Source of the DNA: Mesostigma viride
Taxonomy: Eukaryota; Streptophyta; Mesostigmatophyceae; Mesostigmatales; Mesostigmataceae
Direction of reading: 5' to 3'
NCBI GenBank assembly: GCA_009746045.1
Contig: RPFO01000041.1
Span: forward strand, 6,137,323-6,201,322
Length of the DNA: 64,000 nucleotides
Shown: piece after piece, positions 1-10,300 of the stretch
Layout of the letters: each line of letters starts with the position of its first letter
How positions within the stretch are numbered: the stretch's first letter is position 1
Position numbers and translations under genes: made by a program
Notes under the pieces: model-generated
Seen by the model: only the letters and a program-made list of their open reading frames with translations
Databases searched by the model: none
What the model was told of the DNA's origin: nothing

Positions 1-883
1 AAGACCCCGTCCTTGCCTGCTATGAAGTCGCGGGCTTTGCGACTTCACGGCAGGTAGGGGCGGTTTGAACGGAACGGAAATTTCGCGTTACCAATGTGCC
101 AAGTGGTTCTGGTTGGCACCTTGCTGGGCAGCGTCTCGGTGGTCATAGAAAGTGGGCTGGGCGCCCCGCCCCGGCTGCTGGTAATTCCAGCAGCGGAGCC
201 AATCATGTCGACTAAGAAGTCCGCAGCTAATGCGGAAACTGTGCGAAGGTCAATAGATTAATTTGGATTCCATGAGACTGCGCTGGTAGTCAGTCCGCGG
301 CCCACAGCCTAGGGCGCTGCATGGCGCTGCCTTCGGCTTGGTGCGCGGCCCTTTTTTGTTATGGGCCAGCGAGGGATATAAGGGTGACGCGCGGCCGGCT
401 AATTTCTTGCGTTCCGGAAGAAAATATATTTGCAAAATTCCCACAAAAGGAACCGAGTATCGGAGAGGCGTCTCGGCTGGCTGTGGCAGTGCCTGGCCTT
501 GTCGTCTCTCCCTGCTCAGCACCCGGCAGGTAGCGGTTCAAACCCTGGTGGCGTCGGAATGCAAATTTTCTGGGTTTTTATCTGGAATAATATTTTGCTG
601 AGGCGGCTCCGCGGATTCGCTAACCTTTTATCGTCGGGCCCCTTAGGGGGTTATTATAGCCTTGTGCGGGCTGAGTCGCCATGAAGGAGATGTTGCGACA
701 CGCCCCACTTTGTGGTCTTTTTATGGAAGCGGCTACCCTCGAGGCTGCCTGGAAGAGGGGGGGGATTCTTCTTCTTTTCTTTGTTCACTGTTATTGGGGC
801 AACAGTGATCCTATCAAGTTTTGTTTCCTGAACGGCGACAGTGCGGGGGAGGAGGGCAATGGCGCCAGGGACTGGGGTGGATC
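1..883. other. Intergenic, no gene recognised
   Basis: No convincing coding region is seen; the ORFs are short and overlap in several frames. The only structure noted is a hairpin at 16-54, whose arms cctgc + gaagtcgc pair with gcgacttc + gcagg around a short loop. Confidence 0.5.
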
Positions 884-929
884 GGGGGCTCTTGCTCCTG
901 CATGCGAGGGAGACGAGATGACTACTTAA
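884..929 (+). repeat. 46-bp direct repeat, copy 1
   Basis: Starts gggggctcttgctcctgcat and ends actacttaa. It is identical to 1487-1532 and leads straight into the 79-bp terminal repeat at 925-1003. The downstream copy is followed by unrelated sequence, so this is probably a remnant of a nested insertion of the same family. Confidence 0.7.
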
Positions 930-1003
930 ACCTGCCTTTGGCAGGGGCTCTACTCATTGTTTTCAATCAAATGCTGGTTTTCTTGGGAGCTCAAGTGTCA
1001 TAA
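925..1003 (+). repeat. 79-bp terminal-type direct repeat, copy 1
   Basis: Virtually identical to 4172-4250. Its second half (tcattgttttcaatcaaatg, then ctggttttcttgggagct) is clearly related to the 128-bp repeat family at 15586 and 16164, so the two families share an end module. Confidence 0.75.
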
Positions 1004-1486
1004 TCGGATTTCTCTGAAAATAGTTTATTAAACAGAATGCGGGAAAGAAAGGGCCGCCACAACCTTGTGGCTGTACATGCAGAGAGGCTTGTTAGACGAA
1101 TGGGGACGACTTGTTGTTTACCGGGGAATCCTACTGGCAACTAGCTTTGCCTTTTGTAAGTCAGGCGCCGTTTGTTTGAACGGCCGGCCATGTGTGGAAT
1201 GCTGACGGAAGTTGCGTCAAAAAGCTGTAATAAAATCTGATGTAACCAGCACTCACCAATTGATTGGTGTGCTGCTTGGTTGGGTAGTGTGTTCAGGGTT
1301 GCATTCGAAGAGTACACATGGCCTGACAGCTCAGACGTGTGACAGATGAGCTGGCTGGCTGAATTATTAAATTGTCAGCGTTAGGATATTTCTGGTTTTG
1401 CCGTTTTCCATTTTGACGGTAGGCTTGATAAGCATGGTCGGCGGGTTGTGACCCGTAATTGTTTCTTCCCACCCATCCCACCCTTG

Positions 1487-1532
1487 GGGGGCTCTTGCTC
1501 CTGCATGCGAGGGAGACGAGATGACTACTTAA
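1487..1532 (+). repeat. 46-bp direct repeat, copy 2
   Basis: Exact repeat of 884-929, followed here by a GC-rich segment (ggggacgtggcgcgcc) instead of the 79-bp repeat. Confidence 0.7.
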
Positions 1533-3363
1533 GGGGACGTGGCGCGCCGAATATTTTCCGCGCGAAAAAATTCGCGGCACCGGCCGTACCGTGAAAAGTG
1601 GGTGCTCCGTGCGCGCACCACTTGCGGAAGTGGCCATGGCGACTGCGTTTAGGCGAAACTAGCAATGTAGGGCTAGAGAAATGCAAAAAAAATGATTGGA
1701 TGTTGAAGACGATGATTTAATGATGTTGGATTGCGGCGGCAAGTGGCTGGTTTACAATATCGCTGCTTTCTTTTACTGCCATCGGCATGGGGGGTAATCT
1801 GCATTTTTTGGTCGCGCGGAATAAAATAGAATTCGTGATTGCGGCAGTAAATTCTCAGTTTTGGGGGTCTTTTTGACCGTGAAGGATGCATTCATATCGG
1901 TAGCATCGAATTCTTAACCGAACGGGTGCTTTTTGCTACATTTTCGGCCATTCTCTGTAAGTATTTTTTCAGGCCTGCGCAGTGCATGTCGGAACATTCC
2001 ATGGAAGAACGGCCGTTGTTGCGCGCCTGGGCGAGGGATCTACGAGGGCAAGGTATAGATTTGTGGCGACTGTTATCTACTATCAGTTCTTTCTTCGAAG
2101 AGCTCATCGTTCGAAGTTTTTTGCGTTCGTTTTGGTCAGTTTCCGCCAGTTAACTCTCGGTTGCTTGCCGTCGTGTTGACGAATACCTGGCAGCTTTAGC
2201 TTGTTTTCGTTGATGTCTCGATCAAATCCGCTTCAGTCTCAGCCGATAGATCCTAGGGAAGGCGTAAGGGATTTCATAGCACGTGTTCTGGCAAGGATGT
2301 TGTGCGTATGGACGCTTCTTGTTGTGTGATAGTGACGCACCCTTTCCTCGCAGCGGCATCACAGCGGTCAGAAGCTGAACGACCGCCACTGGTTTCTTTG
2401 CATTTTATCGTGCAGGGAAGGAATTTTTTAAATCGACGATCATGTTGGAGATATTGCATTTGTGTGACTGCATGTAGATAGCTGCCATCATTGGTTTATT
2501 TGAGCTTTCCTTGTTATGATGATGTGACAAGACAGCAATGTTGCTGAGCCAACCATGGTTGACATGGTTGACTGCATACAAGCTTTGTATGCCATGATCT
2601 CCTTGGTTCCTTGCCCTCCATAGTTCCAGTTTGTTGCCCATGTCGGGTAGTGCAGTTAAGGAGTTGTTGCTGTGTTGGTAAGCTTGGTTGGCATAACCCT
2701 TTCAATCTAACCTGGGAGAAACATAGAAAATGCTGGTAATGCATGTTAGTGCCATAATCATTATTGCTATTCACGTACTTATAAGTCTGGCCAAGCTCGA
2801 GGGACGGTGAAGGAGTATGAGGTGCGTGGCCACCCCTTTGTACTTCACAACATATTCAGCATGGATTTGATCCATGTTGATGGCATGTAAAGTGTGATTG
2901 TGTTTACTTGCTTTCTGAGTGGTCCTTAGCGCCTTGTCAGGTAGTGAGTGGTCGTCTAGGAAACCCATCAGTGCGTGCCACAGTGACCCCCAACCTTGAG
3001 CATGTGTCGTCATCAGTGTGCTAGAGTTAATTATATGTGCTTTTGATCATAGATTTGCTGAGTTCTTAGCATGAAGTTTACAAGGTAACCTTGGGTAGAG
3101 TATAGTGTATGCTCTCTTGGCATGTATGCCTAGCGATCGTGTTGCTATGCTTGCGCTGGCAAGGTTGGCCATGCCGAGGGCAGGTGAGGGAAGATGTGGT
3201 GCCTAGCCGTTTGCTTATGTTTTGTGATCGAGTGGGGCATGCTTTCTGGCTTTTTGGATGGAAAACAGCATGCCTAAGTGGCCATATACAAAGAAACCCC
3301 CCCTTAAGCTTATGTTCAGGTTTTAGCACGCATAACCTTCTTACTTGAGCAAGACTTGTCGGA
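1533..3363. other. AT-rich stretch without recognised genes
   Basis: No ORF here shows family motifs or plausible codon structure. It lies inside the interval bounded by the 79-bp repeats, upstream of the PHD-finger ORF. Confidence 0.4.
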
Positions 3364-3642
3364 ATGACCTGTGTTAAGGGTGGCTGCCACGACGTGATGC
3401 AAAGGGAGGGGCAGGGGGACGATGGGGAAGGTAGTAGTGATGATGAGAATGATGTTGATAATATTCCTTGCCTTGCATGTGCTTCCCCGGATGAAATTGA
3501 CGGTGTCCCTTTCCTGCTGTGCAGCACATTCGGGTGCAAGGGAGGACTGCATGGGTGCTGCGCTGACCCCCCGTTGACTAAGGAGCCCAAGGGGGATTGG
3601 TTTTGCCCTGCCTGCCTTGTGCAGGATGCTTACAAGGGCTGA
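3364..3642 (+). CDS. PHD-type zinc finger protein, probable exon or fragment
   Basis: A 92-codon ORF with an acidic first half (GDDGEGSSDDENDVDN) and a C-terminal PHD-like Cys4-His-Cys3 pattern: CLAC, then CSTFGC, then HGCC about five residues on, ending in WFCPAC. PHD fingers bind histone H3 tails in chromatin proteins and also occur in transposon-encoded proteins. The finger is complete but nothing else of a gene is visible, and it sits between the two 79-bp direct repeats, so it may be a captured exon, the last exon of a larger gene, or part of a mobile element. The start codon shown is only the first ATG of the open frame; an intron upstream is possible. Confidence 0.45.
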   Translation: MTCVKGGCHDVMQREGQGDDGEGSSDDENDVDNIPCLACASPDEIDGVPFLLCSTFGCKGGLHGCCADPPLTKEPKGDWFCPACLVQDAYKG

Positions 3643-4171
3643 TATAGTGACATTTTCTGTTTTAGCGGGCATTTTTTTTAAAACACGTCTGACGCAATAA
3701 CTTGAGCTAGACTTGTCGGAATGACCTGGGACTTGGAACACTGCTGTCCCCCTGTTAGCCGGAATTTTTGTTGATTTTGTGGCCTTATCGGAAGTGTTTA
3801 TGATATGTATATTCCCAATGTCCGGTAAAAAATGACCTGTTTTGCGGGAAAATTAATAACTGTTCAAGGTTTTGCCATTTCCATGATGTAAATAGCTCAG
3901 CAAGCTACAAACTCAGGGAACTATATGACCTTGATTTTTGGTAGCCAACAAATAAGTGCATTGGCTGGGGCATACTCAGCCCTAATTAGCGTCTTTTGCT
4001 ATTTATAGCGCATTATTGGCGTATATATGGGGGTAGTACCCCCAACAAGTGCATGGACAACTCACTAGAGATGTTATTTAGTGCCCCCGATCATAATTCA
4101 GCATTGTGCAAATGAATTTCAAGTGATATTAGCATATGTCAGATTTTTTGGGTTTTGGGGTGCCACCTCCC
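3643..4171. other. Non-coding, AT-rich
   Basis: No gene or structured repeat recognised up to the second 79-bp repeat. Confidence 0.4.
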
Positions 4172-4250
4172 CTTAAACCTGCCTTTGGCAGGGGCTCTAC
4201 TCATTGTTTTCAATCAAATGCTGGTTTTCTTGGGAGCTCAAGTGTCATAA
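4172..4250 (+). repeat. 79-bp terminal-type direct repeat, copy 2
   Basis: Second copy of the sequence at 925-1003; the downstream flank differs completely, which marks the 3' boundary of the repeat. Confidence 0.75.
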
Positions 4251-4261
4251 ATGGGAATTTT

Positions 4262-4345
4262 CCGACAGGATTTCCAAATCTTGAGTAAGGTCGTCGACGA
4301 ACTGATGCAGATCGTTAGAAACTGGCGGCCTGCTGACGAGCGCTT
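4262..4345 (+). repeat. Diverged relative of the 155-bp internal repeat of the 0.79-kb TIR element
   Basis: The order gatttccaaatct, agtaag, then cctgctgacgagc parallels the internal unit starting at 14615 and 20194 (gatttccaaatct, agtaaag, gttgacgagc). An old, partial copy is likely. Confidence 0.4.
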
Positions 4346-6045
4346 GAGACAGCGAAGGTTGAACAGCACGCGAATGCAGCGCAGCAGTCGATGCCGTACG
4401 TTGAACGTTGAAATTAAAGCCTGAAGACGATGGAGCCGACGCACGCTCGGGAGATGGCTCACGATATTCACGCGTGTTTCCCATATAATGGAAAAACACC
4501 GTAAAAATTGCCGACACCAGAAATCAATGCCGTAATCAGTAAATTACGAACTCGCTTGTAATTCGAGTTAACGAAACTGTGGCTGAACTGCGGTTCAGCC
4601 TGCACTGATTAATATCTACAGAGGAAGTAGTTATATTAATCAATAGGTTTACGTTGCTGGTTATGGCTACCAGCACAGAACGCACGAGGCACGTGAGAAC
4701 CGTCGCCAAAGGTGCGAGGACACAGGTGCAGGGAAAGTGGTGCTACCAAGTGGCAGCGTCCTGCTCGTTATATACTAATTGTAACGCAGTCACATCTAGA
4801 TGACTGATAGGACAGATCATCTCACAATATTGCTGTCCTTCACTCTGGACCAGCAGATCTCGATTCGTTATCCATAAATAGTCACATCAGTGTCCTGTCG
4901 CACAAGTCCTGTCACTATTTGCTACGTCTAATCAATAGCATTGAATAGACCACAGTGTCGGAGACTAAATGTCCTATCGTACACTGTGACAAGACGCCGT
5001 ATGCCACGTGTCACTTGAAGAACCACCGTAGAATCACCGAATCCAAGTAGAATGTAGTAGAACAGTATCTTGCTCATATCTCGAGCAATACTCATCTGAC
5101 AGAATGAACCCGTTTCTGGATTGTAGTAACCGGAAGTAGAATCTCTACAAGCCAAGTAGCTTAGTAGAATAATATTGCTTGCCAGGCAATATTAACTGTG
5201 TGGGTGCAGCTTTCGTGGGATAAAGGGTAAACCCACGCAAGCATCAGCCATCAGAGCAAAGCAAGGAGGAGCACAAGCTCGACCCACACCCACATAAGGG
5301 CATCAACCCAGCACATGAGCAGCACGCTGCCAAAAGGAAAAGCTGCCTCCTGTTCGCATGGCAACCGTCATCAATACTGGTCCCAAGAAGCCAGGAGGTA
5401 AACTCCCACATCATCCATCGTCATCAATGCTGGCATCCGTCACCAATGGCCACGAGAAGCCATGAGTCAGACGCCCACATCTTCAATACCCATCTCAGGG
5501 TGTTCTCCCTCCAGCTTTAAATAGCTGCCAATGGGGAAATGGGCCTCAATACAAAGCAGCCACTCTCCAGCTTGACCACTCGCAAAGCCCACCGTTGAAG
5601 GAGCCATCCCCATGCAGACATAATGGCACAAGAGCGAAGGCAAGAATCCACAAACGAAAGTTGTGTTCAGAGAGCAATATCCTTCAATGCATGGTGTCCC
5701 TCCACACTATTGGACCAGCCAGCCAATCAACTCCTTGAGTGCCTCTCACACATGAGGTGCATAAGGGTATATACCAAGGCACCACAAAGACACACAGCCT
5801 TATCAAATCTTGTACACGACATCGTGCCACGTGTCAACAAATGACGTGGCAACATCACAATGGAAAAACATAGGATAGTTCCCAAGAGATCACATGTTGA
5901 GGAAATGGATCTTATAATCCTTTCTAATATATTGATGGTCAGGCATAATGGCCAGTTATACCCAATCAACAATATTATTCTAGAAAAGGACTATTAAAAG
6001 CCAAAGTCCTCAACAAGGTTCCCAAGAAGAAATCGGAGTTCTTTG
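4346..6045. other. Host intergenic sequence
   Basis: About 1.7 kb without a recognised gene. A short motif gtgccacgtgtcaacaaatg near 5823 recurs near 19961. Small open frames (for example 5623-5844) have no family signature. Confidence 0.4.
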
Positions 6046-6420
6046 AACGGAGTTTCTTCTATACGTGAATGCGGGAACAAGAGGCCGCTGGTTGAGCGGC
6101 TTATAGGTCGTAGTGTTTTCTCGTAGCTGCTGGGCTAGAGCTTTTGTGATTAGTAGATGCAATATAGTGCATGGTTGAAAAATGAATTCAATAAAATGTG
6201 CGTTCCGCGCTTGGGTTGATTATACCCGGGCGGAACGGGGCGTGAGGTGCAGTGCCCCTGAAAAGAACAACCTACGCATTATTTAATACTAGCCGTGCAG
6301 ATTCGGGATATTCTACCCCCGGTCTGCACGGTTAGCGTCTTACTAGCATCACTAAACATAAGGGTTTAATGACGTCAGTTAGCTAGGGATAAGGGAGGTT
6401 TTGCGACTAAAAGCCGCTCT
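6046..6420 (+). repeat. Internal part of the small TRIM-like element, copy without terminal repeats
   Basis: Starting at ttctttgaacggagtttctt, it matches about 375 bp of the internal region of the element at 15586-16291 nearly perfectly, but the 128-bp end repeats are absent. It contains two short stem-like pairs: gcgttccgcg with cggaacg, and gccgtgcag with ctgcacggt. Confidence 0.7.
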
Positions 6421-6632
6421 GGCTGGTTTTGTCGGCCTCTTTCTTTGCTCGTTGTCGTTGCGGCGGCAGCCGCAGCTATGGGTGCTGCGGAGCAAAATCC
6501 CAAAAGCACTGGTTGCACCGGCCACTTGGCCAGTGGTGAGACTTCCAGTTGTTAACCGGCCAGGCGTAGTTCCTCGCCCGGTTAACTAAAAGAAAAGAAA
6601 ATGATTACCTCCGGTCCGCACCTTTTCCCCAG

Positions 6633-6637
6633 CTTGG
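6633..6637 (+). repeat. Target-site duplication CTTGG, left
   Basis: Five bases before the TG of the left LTR, matching 14144-14148 after the CA of the right LTR. Confidence 0.85.
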
Positions 6638-7353
6638 TGTAACAACCAAATGTTACATCCAAAGTTTTCCTACTGGTGACCTTATTATGAGTTCGTGGGG
6701 ACAATTATTTGGATAGTTAGGAGGCTTCGACGTATGATTGATATTGGGCCTGCTGAGATCTGTCGAATTATTGTTCTACCCTCATTGGTCGTGGCCTGAT
6801 CCACGTGGGGTACTTTGCATGGTTTAGTTCAGCCAGTCATAGATTCTCTTTAAGACTGTCGTACCTGGTGGATCTGGTTCCAGGTCACGGAGATTCTGTA
6901 GTGCTGGCCTTGTGCTGTGTTGTGGATTCTGAGGACAGGATCTTACCTTGAGTGATCCTCACTTTTGATTGGTTCTTTCGGGTTAGGGTTGAGCCTCGGG
7001 ACTCTGCGTGCACGATGACTTTTATACTGTTTGTGGCGGTCGTGCATGTGCGCGTGTATGAGAGCTAAAGCTATGGTGTAATTCAAGGGTTTCCTTGTTT
7101 CATCAATCAAACAACCCTCGCTAAAAGTCAACTATAACTTCAACAGATAGTCGACTTGGATATAACTTGTCTGTTGTGTCTAACAAGGGTGGGGACTCAT
7201 TCCCTTAACCCATGGGTTAACTGTTGAAGATCCATCTTCATTGCTTCTCTGGACGTGAAGTTATCTGTCGCGACTCCAACCCAGGTATAAAGATCTTTTC
7301 ACATCAATGTTGAAACTGAGGCTGTTGCAAACACAATATTTTTAGTCGTTACA
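6638..7353 (+). repeat. Left LTR (716 bp)
   Basis: TG...CA ends, matching 13444-14143. Compared with the right LTR it has four extra bases near 6995 (cggg region) and a 12-bp direct duplication around 7205-7220 (ccttaacccatgggttaact). Confidence 0.9.
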
Positions 7354-7354
7354 T

Positions 7355-7368
7355 TGGTATCGGAGGTT
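7355..7368 (+). promoter_or_regulatory. Primer-binding site, initiator tRNA-Met-like
   Basis: tggtatcggaggtt starts one base after the left LTR. It resembles the TGGTATCAGAGC site complementary to the initiator tRNA-Met 3' end used by many plant LTR elements, with one or two mismatches. Confidence 0.65.
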
Positions 7369-10300
7369 TCTACCTAGGTGTTGGTGGTCTTGATAGTATT
7401 AGTTCACGGTTAACAATGGAATTCATGCCCGACCCAGAGAGGGTACGTTATGCTGTGTGTTCGGACAGTTTTTAGAGTGTGACTCATCCTTATGTGACAG
7501 TCTTGCTCTGAGAGCTGCTTTGAGCTCACAAGTCTCTAACGTCTCCCCAGTCCGGCATGCGCGACCCATGGAGTGATGAGTAACCCGGAGACACAACCAC
7601 CAGAATCAAGTAAGAGAGTTGAAGATGCTACCACATCTTTAGCAGCTCCGCAGCGACTACCGGTGATGAAAGGGTTTTTTCATCTACTCCCAGACGTCAA
7701 CTATTTGGATTCGTGCAATATTTCATAGACAGGCGTCCTTACTTACGGGCTGTCGGCTGGCTGGCCGCATCGTGCTGAAGTCCGACCACCGCCCTGTCTG
7801 TCGTGGCTGCTGACGCCGCAGTCTCCGCCTAGCTCCAAACATCTTTATATATTAGCATTACGCAAGTGTTGCTACGTTTCGAGCAGGGCAATGCGGAGTG
7901 TTGGTCCAGTAGCTCAGCAGGTCCGGCTCCAGAATCCTGCTAGGAGCTGTTTTTTTTTCCTGCCGGCTCTGTTTTCGGCCAGGCTGACATGGCGCTACGG
8001 GTTATGGCTGAGCCGACGCACTGTTGCTGTCGACGGCACCTATCACCCGGCTTCCGGGTTGCGGCTACACGCACGACCACCACCGCGACCGCCTGACGAC
8101 GTCGCTGTCTCAGGTGTTTTTTTCCCGGTGCTGCTTTTCTTTGACGACATTGTTACGGTGTGGCTCAGGTTACACCTCGTGTCTTTTGAGGGTGGCTCCG
8201 GATGAGCGGACAGTAGGGATTCATGGCTGCCTTTTTCACGCAAGGTTCCTTTTGCACTCACTTGACAATCTTTCAGGATCCTTTTCTTCCGTGCATGGGC
8301 AGCCTACCCTTGCTGTTTAAGGACTGTGGCACGTTCTTAATTCACGCGTCGCCAAACATTTGTTTCAGTTGTGGGGGAAACTCTTCCTTTTCTTGTTGAG
8401 CATCATGACAGTGGAGGCGTTCTAGGTGGAGCTTTGGTTCCTCCCACGTGGATGGTGGTTTGGTTTTGGTGGGGAGGAGAACAACGGCATCTGAGTTGTT
8501 CCCACTATCAACATGGTACTATGGATAGGGCGAGCTCCCTAGGAGTTGTCCAGAGTGGTCCAGATTGGTGGCAGCTACGTCTGGTTACCCTGAGCAATTT
8601 TTTGCGGGGGAGTGGACATCCTGGCTGTCTGCAATGTAATTTCCAGACGGCATCACACATGCCAGGGCAGAACAACAGCAGGTACGGGGTTTCCACTATC
8701 ATACTTGGACAGCTGTGTCTAGTTACCCTGAGAAAATTTCTGCGGGGGAGTGGATATCCCAGGTCTGCCAAAGGGGTTGCCAGATGCTATCATGGAGGCA
8801 CATGGCATGGTAGATGCCACCACATCAGGGGACATCGGGATACCTGCAGTGGGTTGTCCCCAAAAGGGTATCACATGAGTTGGATATCCCAGGTCTGCCA
8901 AAGGGTTGCCAGATGCTATCATGGAGGCATATGGCATGGTAGATGCCACCACATCAGGGGACATCGGGATACCTGCAGTAGGTTGTCCCCCGGAGGGTAT
9001 CACACGGGCACCCATGAGTTGCCAGGGGTCTCTTGCATGGGTTGCCCACTTGCCAGCCGGTGTCCTTTGACACATGTTCCCAGAGGGGGTGGACCACTTG
9101 CTTGACAACGTCCCCGTACAAGTGGGGTGTGGGTCACTTGCCAGTTGGGGCCCTTACCTGCGCCAGACCATTGTGACCACACATTTACTTCTCCGAGGAC
9201 ATGATGGTTACCACTGCTTGTTGGCAGATGGCCCCTGTTGGGCCTAGGAGGTGCACTAGGACAGCAAGTATGGACACCAGGGCTGCTGTCATAGTTCTTA
9301 TCTGTGAATATATCTGATATAGTTCTCAGATCAGAATTTTTGACACTGGGCAAGGCGCTTTTAGGCCCATTCTCTTGACTTTTGGGCAGTTGTGCTGGCT
9401 GTTGGACCACCTCAGGCCCTTGTCACTCCTTAGGCTTAGGAGTTCTGGCTACCTGGCACTTGGTAGTAGCCATGTTAGAGTATGCTCCCTTGACAGGTTT
9501 GCCTACTAGGCAGTTTTTCTGAGTGCCATAGTGAAGGTTGCTGGCTCCTTCTTGCAGCTGATTGACGTTCAGTCCGGGAAGTTGACATCATGTGGTCATT
9601 CTTCCAAGCAGCTTCTGGAGCCAGGCTCATTGGTGTCCGTTCCAGGCCTCCTTAAAGCAGCTTAGTCACTTACCCATCGCGTGACCGGCGCAAGCAGCTA
9701 GTCTTGGTTGTCCAGTCAGGCAACCGCTGTGTTGACTACCCACAAGTGGGGGTGGTCCAACGCTGATTGGGCGTGGTGGCAGTAGCCTATTGGGGACTTG
9801 AGGCCAGTGGGGGATTGGTAACTTGTCAATGGCGGACATGGTGCATGGAGGCGACGCTGGAGAGTATCCTGGTGGTTGACTAGTGCTGTTGGTGGTGACT
9901 GCAAGCACTCAATGGTGGAGACTTCATCAAGCACTGCATGGTGGCCGCTGGGACTCTGGTGACTTGGGGACGCCCAAGTGACGCGTATCTGTAATGCTGG
10001 TGCCTGCTCCTGACGCTGTGTTGGGTCCTGCCTGCTGGTGGACATCAAGCCAGCCGTGTGCAGATGAGTAACCTCCTACCCTTGCTTTGCCCTGCTATGG
10101 ACTTATCCTTGCTTGCATGGTGCCAGGATGGCTTGTTGTCTTGATAGTACACCATCCGCCCTTGAGCTGATTGCTTGCACAGCATGATGGTTGTATGAAT
10201 AGGACTGCTTGCACGGGGGGTCTGGCATCATGTTTGCATGGGTAGGATTCCTTGTGGGTTGGATGATGGGCGGGATCAACGGAGCTACAACTGTGGGGCC

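Larger units (their letters stand above)
925..4250 (+). mobile_element. Putative element bounded by 79-bp direct repeats
   Basis: The same 79-bp sequence (cttaaacctgcctttggcag ... agtgtcataa) lies at 925-1003 and 4172-4250. Just inside the first copy, an 'aatcgg...ttct...gaatgcggg' segment resembles the start of the internal region of the small element at 15586-16291. Inference: a retroelement with LTR-like short direct ends (TRIM-like), or two fragments of one family flanking host DNA. No RT or integrase is visible between them and no target-site duplication was found. Confidence 0.4.

Noticed and set aside
4299-4330. Hammerhead-ribozyme-like CTGATG...GAAAC
   Set aside because: The core lacks the invariant CUGAUGA and matching stems; chance similarity.
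6943-7131. 62-aa ORF also present at 13721-13933
   Set aside because: Conserved only because it lies in both LTRs; no coding evidence.
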